Assembly: GCF_963676685.1 (NCBI RefSeq)
Contig: NC_092354.1
Span: forward strand, 69,242,178 to 69,306,177
Length of the DNA: 64,000 nt
Reading direction: 5' to 3'
From: Mytilus edulis
Lineage: Eukaryota; Mollusca; Bivalvia; Mytilida; Mytilidae
The notes beneath the pieces are model-generated. The model saw nothing but the letters and a program-made list of their open reading frames with translations, was not told the DNA's origin and did not search any database. Below, piece by piece: positions 11,096 through 23,000 of this stretch (its first letter is position 1; each line of letters begins with the position of its first letter). The position numbers and the translations under genes are program-made.

Positions 11096-12728
11096 AGCTG
11101 AGTGTTGCTAAACGGCGGAAAAGGAACGGAATACGGAACGGAAACAGTACACGGAAACAGAAAGAATTAATATCTTTTCTTTTTGTTAAGTTTATCTACA
11201 TAGGCATGTTTTATATAGTATTTCACATGTTCACAAGAAAAAAACCCCAGAGGAATGAATTTAAAATAAAAGATTTCAAAGCATCAAGTATTGAAATAAT
11301 TACCAGGAGATGATGAGACTATGTTTTTGAAATATTTGATAAAGTCATGTGTACGTAGTTCATGCGATTCAGGATAGTCTGTTCGACTTTTCTTTTCTTT
11401 TTTAAATTTTGATCAATGTCAATAAGATAGCAACCCAACAACACGAAACAAATCTCTACGGGCCTATAAAAGATTGACATCGGCCTTGATTCTATAAATC
11501 GAATGTGAAGTAATAAACTTGGGGGAAATCCTTTGCATCAGTTTTCTTCTTAGTTTTTTTTAATTGCCTTAAAACAAAATTAGTGATGTGGGGTATCTTG
11601 TTGCGTTGTTCTGCATTGGTGATTTTCGTTGCATCTTTTCTTGTATAATGGAAAGAAAACCTAAAAGAAACCTAATAGGACAATGGTGTATGGACAAAAT
11701 CCGATATGGAAACTACAATAGAAACTTGTATATACTTAAGTTTTATGAAGAAAAAAATGACAAAATCTCTCACTATACAAATCCTTTCTAAACATTTACA
11801 ATACTCAAGGATTTGTATAGTAAATCCTTGCAATACTGATGTATGTTCAGTGTTTGGTATTTACATAGGAAAAGCATAGAATTCAAATAAATTTATACGA
11901 ATTGATGTGCAAAAAGTGGCGAACAATTAGTAGCCTACATGGATATGTTCCAGACCGTATGAGTATTTGGACCGTACGCGTACGGTCTGGACCGTATGCG
12001 TACTTTTTCAAAATACTCATACGGTCGGACCGTACGCGTACGGTCTGACTTATATTAAGAAGTTGGTTACGTTTATTAGACCCAGATGCATATAACAGAT
12101 CAACATAACTTAACTCTCAAATTAATATAAAATAGTTCAATTTTGATTGAAATAAAAACTTTATATTTTAACTTTTTTTTAAATTCACGCTAATTGTAAT
12201 TTAAAATATGTTAGTCTCTTGTATTTAGCATGTCGATCTGTAATACATTAATTGAATTATGATCACTGAAATTGAAGATATCAAAGTAAACATAATGTGG
12301 GAGGACAATTGTTTTAGAATATTTAGCAACTTTACAAAAAAAATGCAAATGCAAAGAAACATACATGAACTGCAAACATGATAATGTAAAAAATATTACG
12401 TAACTTGTGTCACATTGGGCGAGTGTACCAAAATAGGATTCAGATATACAATTAAACAAATATTTAATTTTAATTGTTCGTTTGTTCATTTTATCCATCT
12501 AAATGTAATAATAACAATTTGTAAAACTTGAAATAAAGATTGTGATAAATGTTTGTTTAAATTTAACTCATATGATCCAATAACATTTATTTCATATCGG
12601 TTGAGAATAAGATTCTCTTATTGGATAAAAAGGGGTCACATGGCATTCATTATTCTTCAGTAATAAATTCCATCGGTCATTAACAGGAAAAACGGACCAG
12701 AAAACCGGTCGTTAACGAACTTTTACAT

Positions 12729-12819
12729 GATAATGACCGGTGGGGCGTGGTTTCCGTCTGATAATGACCGTTGGGGCGTGGTTTCCGTCTGATAATGACC
12801 GCTGGGGCGTGGCTTCTCT
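12729..12819 (+). repeat. 31-bp tandem repeat, three units
   Basis: The unit is GATAATGACCG followed by (G/T/C)TGGGGCGTGG and TTTCCGTCT, repeated three times with single-base differences. The GATAATGACC word is shared with the arms of the hairpin at 13095. Confidence 0.8.
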
Positions 12820-13094
12820 GTTTAGAGAGATTTACCTTTTATGAAACATGTTCCTGATTTTAATATTATATTTAAGTTGTCGAATTGTTTATTATATGTT
12901 TTCGTTAAATATAAAATTAAAGATAACTTGATTAAGTATTTATATACTAAAAAATTGCACTAAAATGAATGACAGTATTACTACGACTGGTTTTCACTCT
13001 TTGTCATAAAAATCGTACAACTACCCGAGTTCGCTTTATGCATTTTGAATTTACGAGAATTTTCCAAAACATGGTTTCTCAATGAAATAAACAT

Positions 13095-13275
13095 AATAGT
13101 TCTTGAAAAACTGGTCATTATCGTGATACATGAACTGCCCGTAGGACAGTGGTATTGACTGCGACAGCGATAATGACCTCGCCTTTGGCTCAGTCATTAT
13201 CACTATCTTAGTCAATACCACTGTCCTGTGGGCAGTCCATATATCACGATAATGACCAGTTTTTCAAGAACTATT
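13095..13275. repeat. Long hairpin, about 80-bp arms
   Basis: The left arm begins AATAGTTCTTGAAAAACTGG and passes TCATTATCGTGATA and GGACAGTGGTATTGACT. The right arm gives the reverse complement and ends CAAGAACTATT at 13275. The arms are highly complementary, with a loop of about 15 bases around CTCGCCTTTGGCTCA. It is a foldback MITE or part of one. Confidence 0.8.
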
Positions 13276-13439
13276 ATATAAGTATAATCAGCTCGTATTG
13301 GACCATACGCGTATACTCATACGGTCCGACCGTACGCGTATGGTCGGACCATACGAGTATACATTGTGTACGTATACGGTCCGGACCGTACGCGTACGGT
13401 CCAAATACTCATATGGTCTGGAACAGATATATTCTATTT

Positions 13440-14417
13440 GCACAGTGCCCTCACGAAGTTTTTCGTAGTCATGTCCCAAGTTTTTCAAAAACAAATTGTT
13501 CACGCTACTTTTTAAATATCTTGCTTAATTCTTCTCTGAAAATTCAATATCTCTCAAGTAGCCGTGAATTTTGTTTCATAATATTATCATGATTAAGTGA
13601 AAATAATGTCACTAATTCAGTATTCTGTTTTACTATATTTATAGAAGAAAACATCTAGAAAGATAGGCGGAAAATACCAAAGGGTTATTCAAACTCAGAA
13701 GTCGAAAACAAACCGTAAACGCCATTACTAAAAAAGAAAAAAAGGCCAAAAAGACCAAAAGACAAACAGACAAACAATTGTACACAAAACACAACATATA
13801 AACTAAAGGCTGAGCAACACGAACCCTACCAAAAACTTGGGGTGATCTCAGCTGCTCCGGAAGGGTAAATTGATTCAGCTGCACATGTTACAACCGTTAA
13901 CATAGACATATTCATTCACACACGAGGAATATTGAAATTTGAAAGTTACTTTTAATTTTGGTAGTTTTTAATGAGATAGGTGCTATGTCAAGACAACTGA
14001 AAACTCATTCTGCTCTGTTCTTTTTTATGACGGAAATGATACTTTATTTCACACTACGCATCTGATCATTTTGATGTTTCTATATATTGGCCATACACCC
14101 GATTTTTTCAAGATATCACTGATATCATTTACTTAATAACACCTGACCAGAACAGTTCCTTGAGATACCCCAGAATCAACGGTCTGTTGGACCTGTTTGA
14201 TGTTGTTCAATTTACCACGACTCTTTGCTTTCGGAAGCATAGGAATGAGTAAATCCAACATTGCATGTGTTTTACCTGGTTTCCTATAGCTGTTTAATTT
14301 TGATTTAATAGTTTATATGGAGCGTTTTCAAAATATGAAATAAATATATCTGTAAGGTGTTCTTAACGATTTTTTGGCGCAATACATGTTATTGCAACTG
14401 CGACATGAACGTAAATA
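13440..14417. other. No gene seen
   Basis: AT-rich sequence without exon-like frames. The minus frame at 13639-13884 is hydrophobic and low-complexity, with no borders or family resemblance. Confidence 0.4.
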
Positions 14418-15010
14418 TATAAAAAGAAGATGTGGTATGATTGCCAATGATACAACTCTCCACAAGAGACCAAAATGACACAGAAATTAACAACTATAGG
14501 TCACCGTACGGCCTTCAACAATGAGCAAAGCCCATACCGCATAGTCAGCTATAAATGGCCTCGAAATGAAAATGTAAAACAATTCAAACGAGAAAACTAA
14601 CGGCCTTATTTATGTACAAAAAATGAACGAAAAACAAATATATAACACATAAACAAACAACAACCACTGAATTACAGGCTCCTGACTTTGGACAGTCACA
14701 TACATTCAGAATGAGATGGGTTAAACATGTTAGTAGGATCCCAACCCTCCCCTTAATCTGGGACAGTGGTATAACATTACAACATAAGAACGAACTATAA
14801 AAATCAGTTGAAAAGGCTTAACTCACCAAATGGACACAAATACACTAGAAGTGGACGTGGCCGGGTACTTGTACATCCCAACAGCAAAAAGACACTAGGT
14901 AGTACTCGCAGTTAACTGACAGCTAGTTCAAAGCCAATAACAACCAACAAAAAATCATGCATCTAAGACGTAACCATTGATGGTACTATAATAATCTAGA
15001 CGATAACGCA
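14418..15010 (+). repeat. Mussel dispersed repeat (GATGTGGTATGATTGCC type), long copy
   Basis: It contains AGATGTGGTATGATTGCCAA, CACCGTACGGCCTTCAAC, AATGAGCAAAGCCCATACCG, CAATTCAAACGAGAAAAC and CTCCTGACTTTGGACAG in this order, followed by a 3' part with GGACGTGGCCGGGTAC. Shorter copies lie at 24649, 51150 and 51597, and a reverse fragment lies near 20470. This is one of the commonest repeats in mussel DNA by my recognition. Confidence 0.75.
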
Positions 15011-15486
15011 TTATGTTGGAGCATACTATATGTTGCAGCATCCTGCAGTGAATGCATGTTTAAGATACTTGAATAGCGGAAATGCACAAATGTCTCCTGT
15101 TGTCCATTCATCACGTATCATGCTGGAATTGATGATTGTTGAAAAAATGGTGAATAATAATATGATAGCTGCTAATTCATTTTATATATTTGTTTAACAT
15201 TCTATAACCTATTTCGTCTGGCCCTCATACTTTTTATGTATTGAATCAATATTCTAATTTTGTTTTCGTCCATACTTAAGTTATGTCTTTCCAATTTGGT
15301 TGTAACGGTTTATTTAGTGGTACATATTTATTTTAGTTGATGTCTTATTAGTTGATACAATTATAGTGATACATTCATTCAATGTTTTTGCTCTGTCATG
15401 GTCGTTTTCTGCTAGTACTAAGACCTGCTTTAGTCTTTAGTGGTATACTTTGAGAGTTCTTTTTTTAACTGACCTGGCCTTGCTAA

Positions 15487-15835
15487 GTGAGCTTTTCTCA
15501 TCACTTGGCGTTCGTCGTCCGATTTTCGTCTTTGTTAACTCAGTTTTACAAAATGTCTCAGTCTCTGAAACTACTGGGCCAAATGTTATTGAACATATGT
15601 CTTTTAAGGAGTCGCCCGATAGTTTTGGTTAAACTTTGCAACAATTATCATCGGTGTATCTAGTTTAAAAACTTTGTGAAAAACATGTCTAATCTGTCAT
15701 CAAACTCGGACTTCTTTTAAAATTAGGTTTACTGTTGAGCTCTACCTTATGTCCATTCACGTCAAAACGGTCAAATGACTAGGAGTTATCGACCTTATTT
15801 GACGAATTTTCTCACTTACATGTTCGCCTGTTATA
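15487..15835 (+). repeat. Short diverged copy of the GAGCTTTTCTCATC repeat
   Basis: GTGAGCTTTTCTCATCACTT is followed by GGCGTTCGTCGTCC, TCTGAAACTACTGGGCCAAA and ATCATCGGTGTATCTAG, the same order as at 60850-60990. It covers only the first about 350 bp of the family. Confidence 0.7.
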
Positions 15836-15944
15836 TTGAAATATATGATAAAAAGATAGAAACTTTTAATAGCAAAAATTACCAGCAAGATCTATTGATG
15901 TTCATAGTTTTTTGTTCCCTCCCCTAAAATTCCGTCTATATAAA

Positions 15945-15995
15945 AATTTCTTTCCGTTTCCGTTTCCGTTCCGTTTCCGTTTAGCAACACCCAAT
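15945..15995. repeat. CCGTTTCCGTTT block, inverted partner of 11100-11165
   Basis: Iterated CCGTTTC words end in CCGTTTAGCAACA. At 11104-11165 the reverse complement occurs (TGTTGCTAAACGGCGG then GGAACGGAA words). The pair could mark the ends of a 4.9-kb region, but no matching duplication was found outside. Confidence 0.4.
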
Positions 15996-16564
15996 TTAGT
16001 TTTAAACACCGAACATTTTGATTTGAATTCACATTCGCTGAGTTTTAATTTTATTAATATGCTTACAGCTAATTTCCTAATGCGTGTAGGCTCAAACCGG
16101 TGCTTTGCTTATGCGCCAATTGACATTTCATTTTCGCCAATAATAATACTTTTCATTTGCGCCAATATGACAGGTAAATACGCATGATACAGGTTAATAC
16201 AGGTATTAATAAAAAAAAAAATGCTAAAAAACCCAACACTTTTGATAAAGTTCTTTTTAGTCAAAACATATTCCTCAGAAATAAGTCATCATAAAACCAT
16301 AAGTATACCTTTCAATGAGTTTTTCAGATTATACTTTCTGCTTGTTTACCCCATGATTGCGATTGTCTGATGAGACTTATTTCCTTGGTTTGTCTCTGAA
16401 TTGACAATGTCCATATTGATACATGTACATCTAAAATGTGAACACTATATAGATCTAAGCCTAAGTGATTTTCAGTTTTGTATTTAGAAATTTAGAAATG
16501 AGTATGATTGAACTGAGTCAATTATCCAGGGGTATTACTGTATAAAAAAATCTTTAATATTCAC

Positions 16565-16800
16565 GATAGAGATATTAAGATAAGATAAGATAAATTTATG
16601 TTATTAAAGTGTCACGTATTGATCTTACACAATAGTAAAATATTTACACAAGTACAATCACATAAAAAAGATCAACACCCAGCCTAAAAAGACTTATGAG
16701 ACACTGTAATATAGATACATAAACAGCCCAATCACACAATGTTAAAAAAACGAAATAATATAAAAAAAAACGAAATGATAAGAAAACTCATGTATTTATC
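16565..16800 (-). repeat. Retrotransposon 3'-end-like fragment with (ATCTT)n tail
   Basis: On the minus strand the segment ends ATAACATAAATTTATC followed by TTATCTTATCTT. The look is that of a LINE-type 3' untranslated end with a simple tail, similar in kind to the (GAATCT)n tail at 34165. No coding frame is present. Confidence 0.4.
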
Positions 16801-17463
16801 TTGCAAACGTGAAAAAAAGAGAAAGCAAATTGAATCAACAGTACATTTAACCCACTTTCAACAATTTAAAAAAAAAACCCAAATGTATTTAAAATGTTCT
16901 ATCGACATATGTACATAAACTATTACAATACATATATCTTCATTATTTATGTACCAAAAGTTATTTCCCTTAATTAATATATATTTTCTTTAAATTATCT
17001 TTTTACCCTGATAAAAAGAACAGAGTGTCTATTCGTCCGGCTAGCCGGACGAATAGTTAAAAATCTCTATTCGTCCGGCCATCCGTCTGCAGATGCGCAA
17101 ATCTTCAATATCAATAAAAGTGTCATGTGACGCGGAAAGTGTCCCGGATGAGGTGTTGTCGGATAACACACGCGGTGTCTGATAACACACGAGCGTATGC
17201 TATGGACGTTTTGAGAATTGGAGATCGTGATTTATATTTATAGATGTCATAGAGAAAACCAGAGAGAATCATTCTCAGAATGTGATTGCTTTAAACCAAT
17301 GTATATAGGAGTGATTCCAGAACAATAGCGTGTACATGTCAACTGTGAGGAATAAGCCTGAAATCAAAGTGAAATTGATGATTTACCCCCTTTACCTTAT
17401 GAAGGCAAAACGCATTCGGAAAAAAATACTATATCAAACTTGCTTGGATGCATTATTTTCAAG

Positions 17464-18340
17464 TCATATACTTAGACTAAATAACATATGATTTTCACTG
17501 TATGATAATAGCAATAAATTAACGTAAATTCCATATTTTTCGAATTGGTGCTTAGCGGGCTGATATTATCAGATTATTACATGGCATTTTTCATATCGCA
17601 TGTATTATCATCCCTAGGTTCAATATCAGCCCAAGAGCCGCACGGCTCGAGGGCTGATATTGACCGAGGGCTGATAATACATGCGATATGAAAAATGACA
17701 TGTTATGATCTTTTTATCATATGCTTCAACAGTAGAGAAAAATAACAGATTCATATATTGATCCTTTTACGTGGTTCCCGAAGTTTAAAGAGTAAAAGAG
17801 TTCACGGCCGTCGGGCCCAAAATTTGATACATTAAATATGAAACCTTTCTATCATATGCATCAGAGAGAGAGAGAAAAAAAAACCATTTTAATATGGACG
17901 AATCGGCAAAAAAATAATTCAACAATATACCTAATGATCATTGTTTGGAAAAGTCAACTTTTTAAAGAAACTTTCTAAATTATGTTTCAGAAAAACTTAA
18001 AAAATGCATTTATTAAATAATTTGTTTGTTTTTTTTTTTTTTTATTTTTTTTATTATTCTAAACAATATACTTTCCAGTATTCAAATAATTGTTTTGTAC
18101 ACTACTTTATAATGTTTTTCACTGAAAACGTAGCATTGAGGTGTATTTTCCGGAATTGGCCGAGTATTACCGGAATGCCATGTGATAACGTTACGGAAAG
18201 GCATGTGATAACAATCGAAGCATGTGATAAACTTTTCATATCAGCCCGCTAAGCACCAATTCGAAAAATATGGAATTTACGTCAATTTAATGCTATTATC
18301 ATACGGTAAAATTTATATGTTATTTAGTCTAAGTATATGA
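17464..18340. mobile_element. 877-bp element with about 110-bp terminal inverted repeats
   Basis: The left end begins TCATATACTTAGACTAAATA and continues through TTCGAATTGGTGCTTAGCGG to GCTGATAT at about 17570. The right end carries the same sequence inverted from 18235 to 18340 with few mismatches. Inside is a TATCACATGGCATT-family copy in minus orientation, plus a hairpin at 17583-17702 centred on GAGCCGCACGGCTC. It is non-coding, and no target duplication is evident. Confidence 0.75.
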
Positions 18341-18344
18341 TAAG

Positions 18345-18925
18345 AAAAGTTTATCACATGCTTCGATTGTTGTCACATGCCTTTCCGCAACGTTATCACA
18401 TGGCATTCAGGCCGGTGATACTCGGCAAATTCCGGAAAATACACCTCAATGCTACGTTTTCAGTGAAAAACAGTACGAAAAAGTGTACAAAACAATTATT
18501 TAGATACTGAAAAGTATATTGTGTAAAGAAATAACAAAAACAAAAAAAATAAAAATAAAACAAACAAACAAACAAATTTTTAAATAAATGCATTCTTTAT
18601 AAGTTTCAAACATAATTTAGAAAGTTACTTTGAAAAGGTTGACTTTTCCAAACAGTGTTCACTATGTATATTGTTGGTTTTTTTTAGGGGTTTGTCGAGT
18701 CGTCCATATTAAAAATGTTTCTCCTCTGTTGAGGCATATGGTAGAAAGATTTGATATCGAATGTACTAAATTTGGGTCCGACGTCCGTGAACTTTTCAAT
18801 CTTCGAACTTCTATTTGGGAACCACGTAAAAGGATCAATATATGATCTGTTATTTTCCTCCATTGTTGAAGCATATGATAAAAAGATCATAACATGTCAC
18901 TTTTTCATATCGCATGTATTATTAT
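18345..18925 (+). repeat. Second, inverted copy of the TATCACATGGCATT family
   Basis: Starting at AAAGTTTATCACATGC, this repeats the interior of the preceding element in opposite orientation, through GTCCGACGTCCGTGAAC to TCATATCGCATGTATTAT. Together the two copies make a palindrome of roughly 1.35 kb centred near 18290. Confidence 0.7.
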
Positions 18926-19802
18926 TATCACATTTTCAAGTTATACTACAACGGAGATCTATGAACATACTGATATGCCTTGACTGGGAATAAGACACCA
19001 GGATTGGGGTTCCCCCTTTTTTTCTGTTGTTTCTAATACACATTTTTTTCTAAAAAAAGTCTTATCGAAAACACAGTCCTACTTTTGGGGACAGGTTACA
19101 CGTGCCTGCCCTTTTCTCTAATTTCCTATGAATTTAAAATCGCCGAACAATATTTTTAAATGAAGAATCGTGCATAATCATATGCGGACCTTACTTTAAC
19201 CAAACTTCACAGAAACAATAAATTCATGATCTTTTGGAATCATAGATGAAGCCAATAATGATTGGCCCGACTATTTACCTTACAGGAAATTCATAGGATC
19301 AAAAGAGAGAATAATCACCCCCTACCCAAATTCCTTTAGAATATTAGAATAAAAAAAATCTGAATCAAATGTATAGTTGTTTTTTTTTTTTTATTAGAAT
19401 GAGTTCTTTTTCATAAAACGATGTTAGACAATAGAATTATTTTAAAACAACTCGTGCTTTCTTTAAATCTTCAAAACACGATGCTATATCTTTATCATTA
19501 TATTTTTGGCCGGACAAATAGCGAAAAACCGTAAAAATGCTATTTGTCCGGCTTGCCGGATGAATAGACATTTTTGACTATTTGTCCGGCTAGCCGGACG
19601 AATAGCCACTGCCTAAAAAGAATAGACTTTATGGACAATTATGCGTTATAAAAAACTTTTCCTCCTGACATAGAATTTGTGAATAGAGTAAGACAGTGTT
19701 ACTTGAATGTCAGTACATGTCATTAAAGCATTGAACTGGAGCTCTGTAATCATGTTTTCAAAATTTTTAATACGTTTTCAATACCATTCAATTTACAAAA
19801 TT

Positions 19803-20075
19803 TTAATTACATAGTCTATTATTCAATGGAATCTGCGGTCTGGTGTATCTCCCTGTCTCTACAGCTAGGGGTAGCGATCCACTGCGGAATAATGCCATAG
19901 TTCGAGTTACGTTTCTTGGTAAAAGCGAGAGAATATACTTTTCTGTTTTAACACTTTGCTTGTAAATACGGTAAGTCCTTAGCTTGTTGCCATTAGCATT
20001 GTTTCTGTCGTCATATAAATCTTTCTCGAAATCAGCCTGGTCAAAGTTCGTTAGTTTTTCACTTATGAGGTGCAT
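19803..20075 (-). pseudogene. LINE C-terminal fragment
   Basis: The minus-strand frame contains NKLRTYRIYKQSVKTEKYIL and then FRSGSLPLAVETGRY. The LINE at 33573 has CKLRTYKLFKHTYNTEQYLL and FRCGVAPLKIETGRY at the same spacing. The frame stops before the C-terminal zinc-binding region. It is a truncated copy of a related non-LTR element. Confidence 0.65.
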
Positions 20076-20079
20076 CGCC

Positions 20080-23000
20080 GTTTTAACACTGATAGTGGCG
20101 TTATGAACAATCTAACCAATGTAGTTATATCTGCCTTCTATTTGTTATGTATCAAAAACGTTAAAAGGAAAGGTCACTTCTTATCCAGATATAAATTATA
20201 TATTTTCAAAACAAAACTAACAAGAAATAATTCGAAATGCAATTCACGATTTGTTTTTCCTTACTTTCGATGAAAACAAAGTATTTTCTTAATTTTGTCT
20301 GTCCGAATTCTCGATCCTGTGGTTCGGTGGTTGTCGTTGCTTCATCTCTATCTTATTTGTTGTTTTCATAAATTGTTTTGTTACACTGTATATAAGTTAG
20401 ACCGTTAGTTTTCTTGTTGAGTCCTTCCATATTTTTCTGTCGGTGCTTTTTATGACCGACTATAAGGTACGAGTTTTCGTTGTTGAAGGCCGTACGATTG
20501 CTTGCATACACTTTATTTTATCCTGATGGATAGTTATCTTATTTGCTATCATACCACATCTCCACTGTTTTTATCTAAAAAAAAAAAAAGCTAGCACCAA
20601 CAAGGTTTATTTTATTGAACTTACACAATTCAACCTAACAACAAATAAGACAACAGTCGTTAGTAGTATAACGTTATATAAATGTATTTAGGATAATATG
20701 GTTGAAAAAAACCTTTTTGTACAAAATCGAAAAGCGGTACGCAACGAGGCCTTCTGAACTGAATTAACGGCATATATTTAATAATATTTGATAAGTAAGA
20801 CATTTTGTATATTTGTAAGCCTGTAAAGCTTTGATATCAACAAAATATCGTCACTTGATATTATTTAAACAGTGATTAATTTCCTCTTAAAATTATAATA
20901 TATTGCAAGACGCCGTACAGACAAAAGTTGTTATTTTGCAATTCGCCGTACAACGTCCTGCAATTCGCCGTACAACAAACAAACAATGTTTTTGTCCATA
21001 TTCTTTAAAAAACATCTTTTTGACAACAAATTTCAGTAAATATGATGCCACACTATAATAATCTAAAAACGTGTCTGGAAAAATAATGAAAAACAGTTCA
21101 ATATCTTGAGAATGGGGCGACAGAGAACGATCGACCTCGAAATTTTCCGGTACTAAGTGGCAAGTTTTGGAGTATTACACACAATCTTGTATTAATTTTG
21201 TACTTATCTGCCTAATAATTTAAAGAATTGTATATCAGAAAATCATTTCTTAAGCGGCACCCTTAAGGTGAGAGGTACGTAAATGAACGCCTCTAGCGGA
21301 AAACGGGAAAATAGGCGTTTGTTGCTATGGGAGTTATCTCCCGTACACCATAAAAAATATTTTCAAGATGTCGGAATATATTCCGCTTCGTCGGAATAAT
21401 GGTCAATTTGGTAGAAGAGTATTGAATGCATCCCATCAAAAATATAGCTAAAATTAAATTATGTAAAATGAAATATCTTGTAAGAGTTAAACAGTGCTTT
21501 CCTCCCATGAAAATGAAAGAAACTTGGCATGTCATGATGGCCGAAGAGCGACTGAGTTAAAATTAGGTTTACTGGCTTTACTCATACTAGCTGACCAAAT
21601 TAAAGCTTGCATATAACTTATGTTTCTACAAAACTGTTTAAAGTACAAAGAATGGGTCTCGGAAGTATTTTGTTTATACCTTGGGGTAACTGTCCATACA
21701 TGAACTTACTATACGCCGGTAATCGGCAAAGATCAGAGACTTGAAAACTCGGGAATGTTGATATGTGACGTAAAAACGAAATGTAGTATATTGATACATG
21801 TGATAAGAATTTGATAAACACGTACATGCATTACACACTTAAACTCCCACAATAACAAATTAAAGCTTACACTATATATTGTCATTTATTTATTGAACTT
21901 CCAAAGCAAACTTTGTCACGGACTTACATTCAGTCATTTGCATTCAAAGAAATAAATTTTCCCAAAACAACTGTCTACGTGAGTGAAAACGACTAGGACG
22001 TATTCAATCTTCGACACACATAAAAAGAGGTTAATACTAATATTTTTTAATTTGATATTCCTGTTATAACTGTTATATAACCATGTTCTCATATAAATAT
22101 AAACATAAATCTTTCTTTACAGTGCTTTCTTTCACGTCCGCGATATGGTCTATAAATAGAATTTGAAAATGAAAGTACTAGTGCTATTAAAAACAAAAAA
22201 TTCATATTTAGTAAAAATAAATATTGAAAAGCAAAGAAGTTTAAGTGCTTTCTGTGTGACATGAAATTTGTAAAATATAAAATTTCAGACAGGGAAGCAA
22301 GAGAAAGTGACAATAAACTTGAACGAGAATCGTAATGACTAATGGTGAAGGGACCTTCCGCATGAACAAATGGGAAACCCGAAGTAAAACTGTCTTTCAA
22401 AATGAACGAAAATTTAAAAGAAATGAATACACGTTGCTTTTCAGTCAATTTGAATTGAATGGAACATTGTGAATTACAAGCTTCCAGCATGAAAAAGCGG
22501 CAAGGGAAAAATATAGATCCGCTGATTGAAAATTACGGCTTTACCGCCACTTCAAAAATAAAATAATTAGCAAAGTATATATATTATACTGAAGATATAG
22601 AAATGTCTGCTTGCATCAATCAATCGAGTCATTTTTAATTGCGCAAAAATTTCGGAATTACAGTTATTTCGATTTCATTTGGTACTGTTTATACATGTGC
22701 AAATGTTGCTATAAAAATTTAGAATTAGAGTTTTTATTTTTCCTTTACGTATTTCTTCTCAAAAATTGCGAAAACTTACCAAAATTTTTTACGAACAGGA
22801 ATATTGTTGGCATAAATTACGAGGTCCATAATGCTATTGGCGATTTCCAATCTCTGCAAATCTAATACATACGTTAAAATCCTTCGAAGACGGTTCTTCA
22901 AAATCACATGCAGCTTTTCTATTCAGTATATGGTTAGCTTGATCATTACAGCACACAAAATCTATACTGGATAAATTTATCTGAACGTCATATAAAGTGT

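Larger units (their letters stand above)
11948..13427. mobile_element. Element bounded by inverted arrays of CCGTACGCGTACGG
   Basis: The left end (11948-12052) reads TTCCAGACCGTATGAGTATT then several CCGTACGCGTACGG and CCGTATGCGTAC words. The right end (about 13300-13427), read in reverse complement, gives TTCCAGACCATATGAGTATT and the same words. About 1.48 kb lies between the outer ends, with no coding frame. GATA occurs just outside both ends and could be a short duplication, but this is weak. A 31-bp tandem repeat and a long hairpin lie inside. Confidence 0.55.
17021..19613. mobile_element. 2.6-kb element with CTATTCGTCCGG palindromic ends and 9-bp duplication
   Basis: The left end is CAGAGTGTCTATTCGTCCGG. 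The right end in reverse complement is GGCAGTGGCTATTCGTCCGG, and both continue into a perfect palindrome (CTATTCGTCCGG paired with CCGGACGAATAG across GCTAGC) and a second similar word after a short AAAAAT spacer. TAAAAAGAA lies directly outside both ends (17012-17020 and 19614-19622), a 9-bp duplication. That length fits the Mutator superfamily. No transposase was found. The interior is largely taken up by the inverted TATCACATGGCATT repeat copies. Confidence 0.7.

Noticed and set aside
18004-18593. Frames giving hydrophobic MHL(L/F)(N/K)NLFV peptides on both strands
   Set aside because: They are the two inverted copies of one repeat read through T-rich tracts, not membrane proteins.
22089-22490. 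133-codon minus-strand frame
   Set aside because: Ser/Phe/Leu-rich, no start context, no splice borders, no motif; expected by chance in AT-rich DNA.
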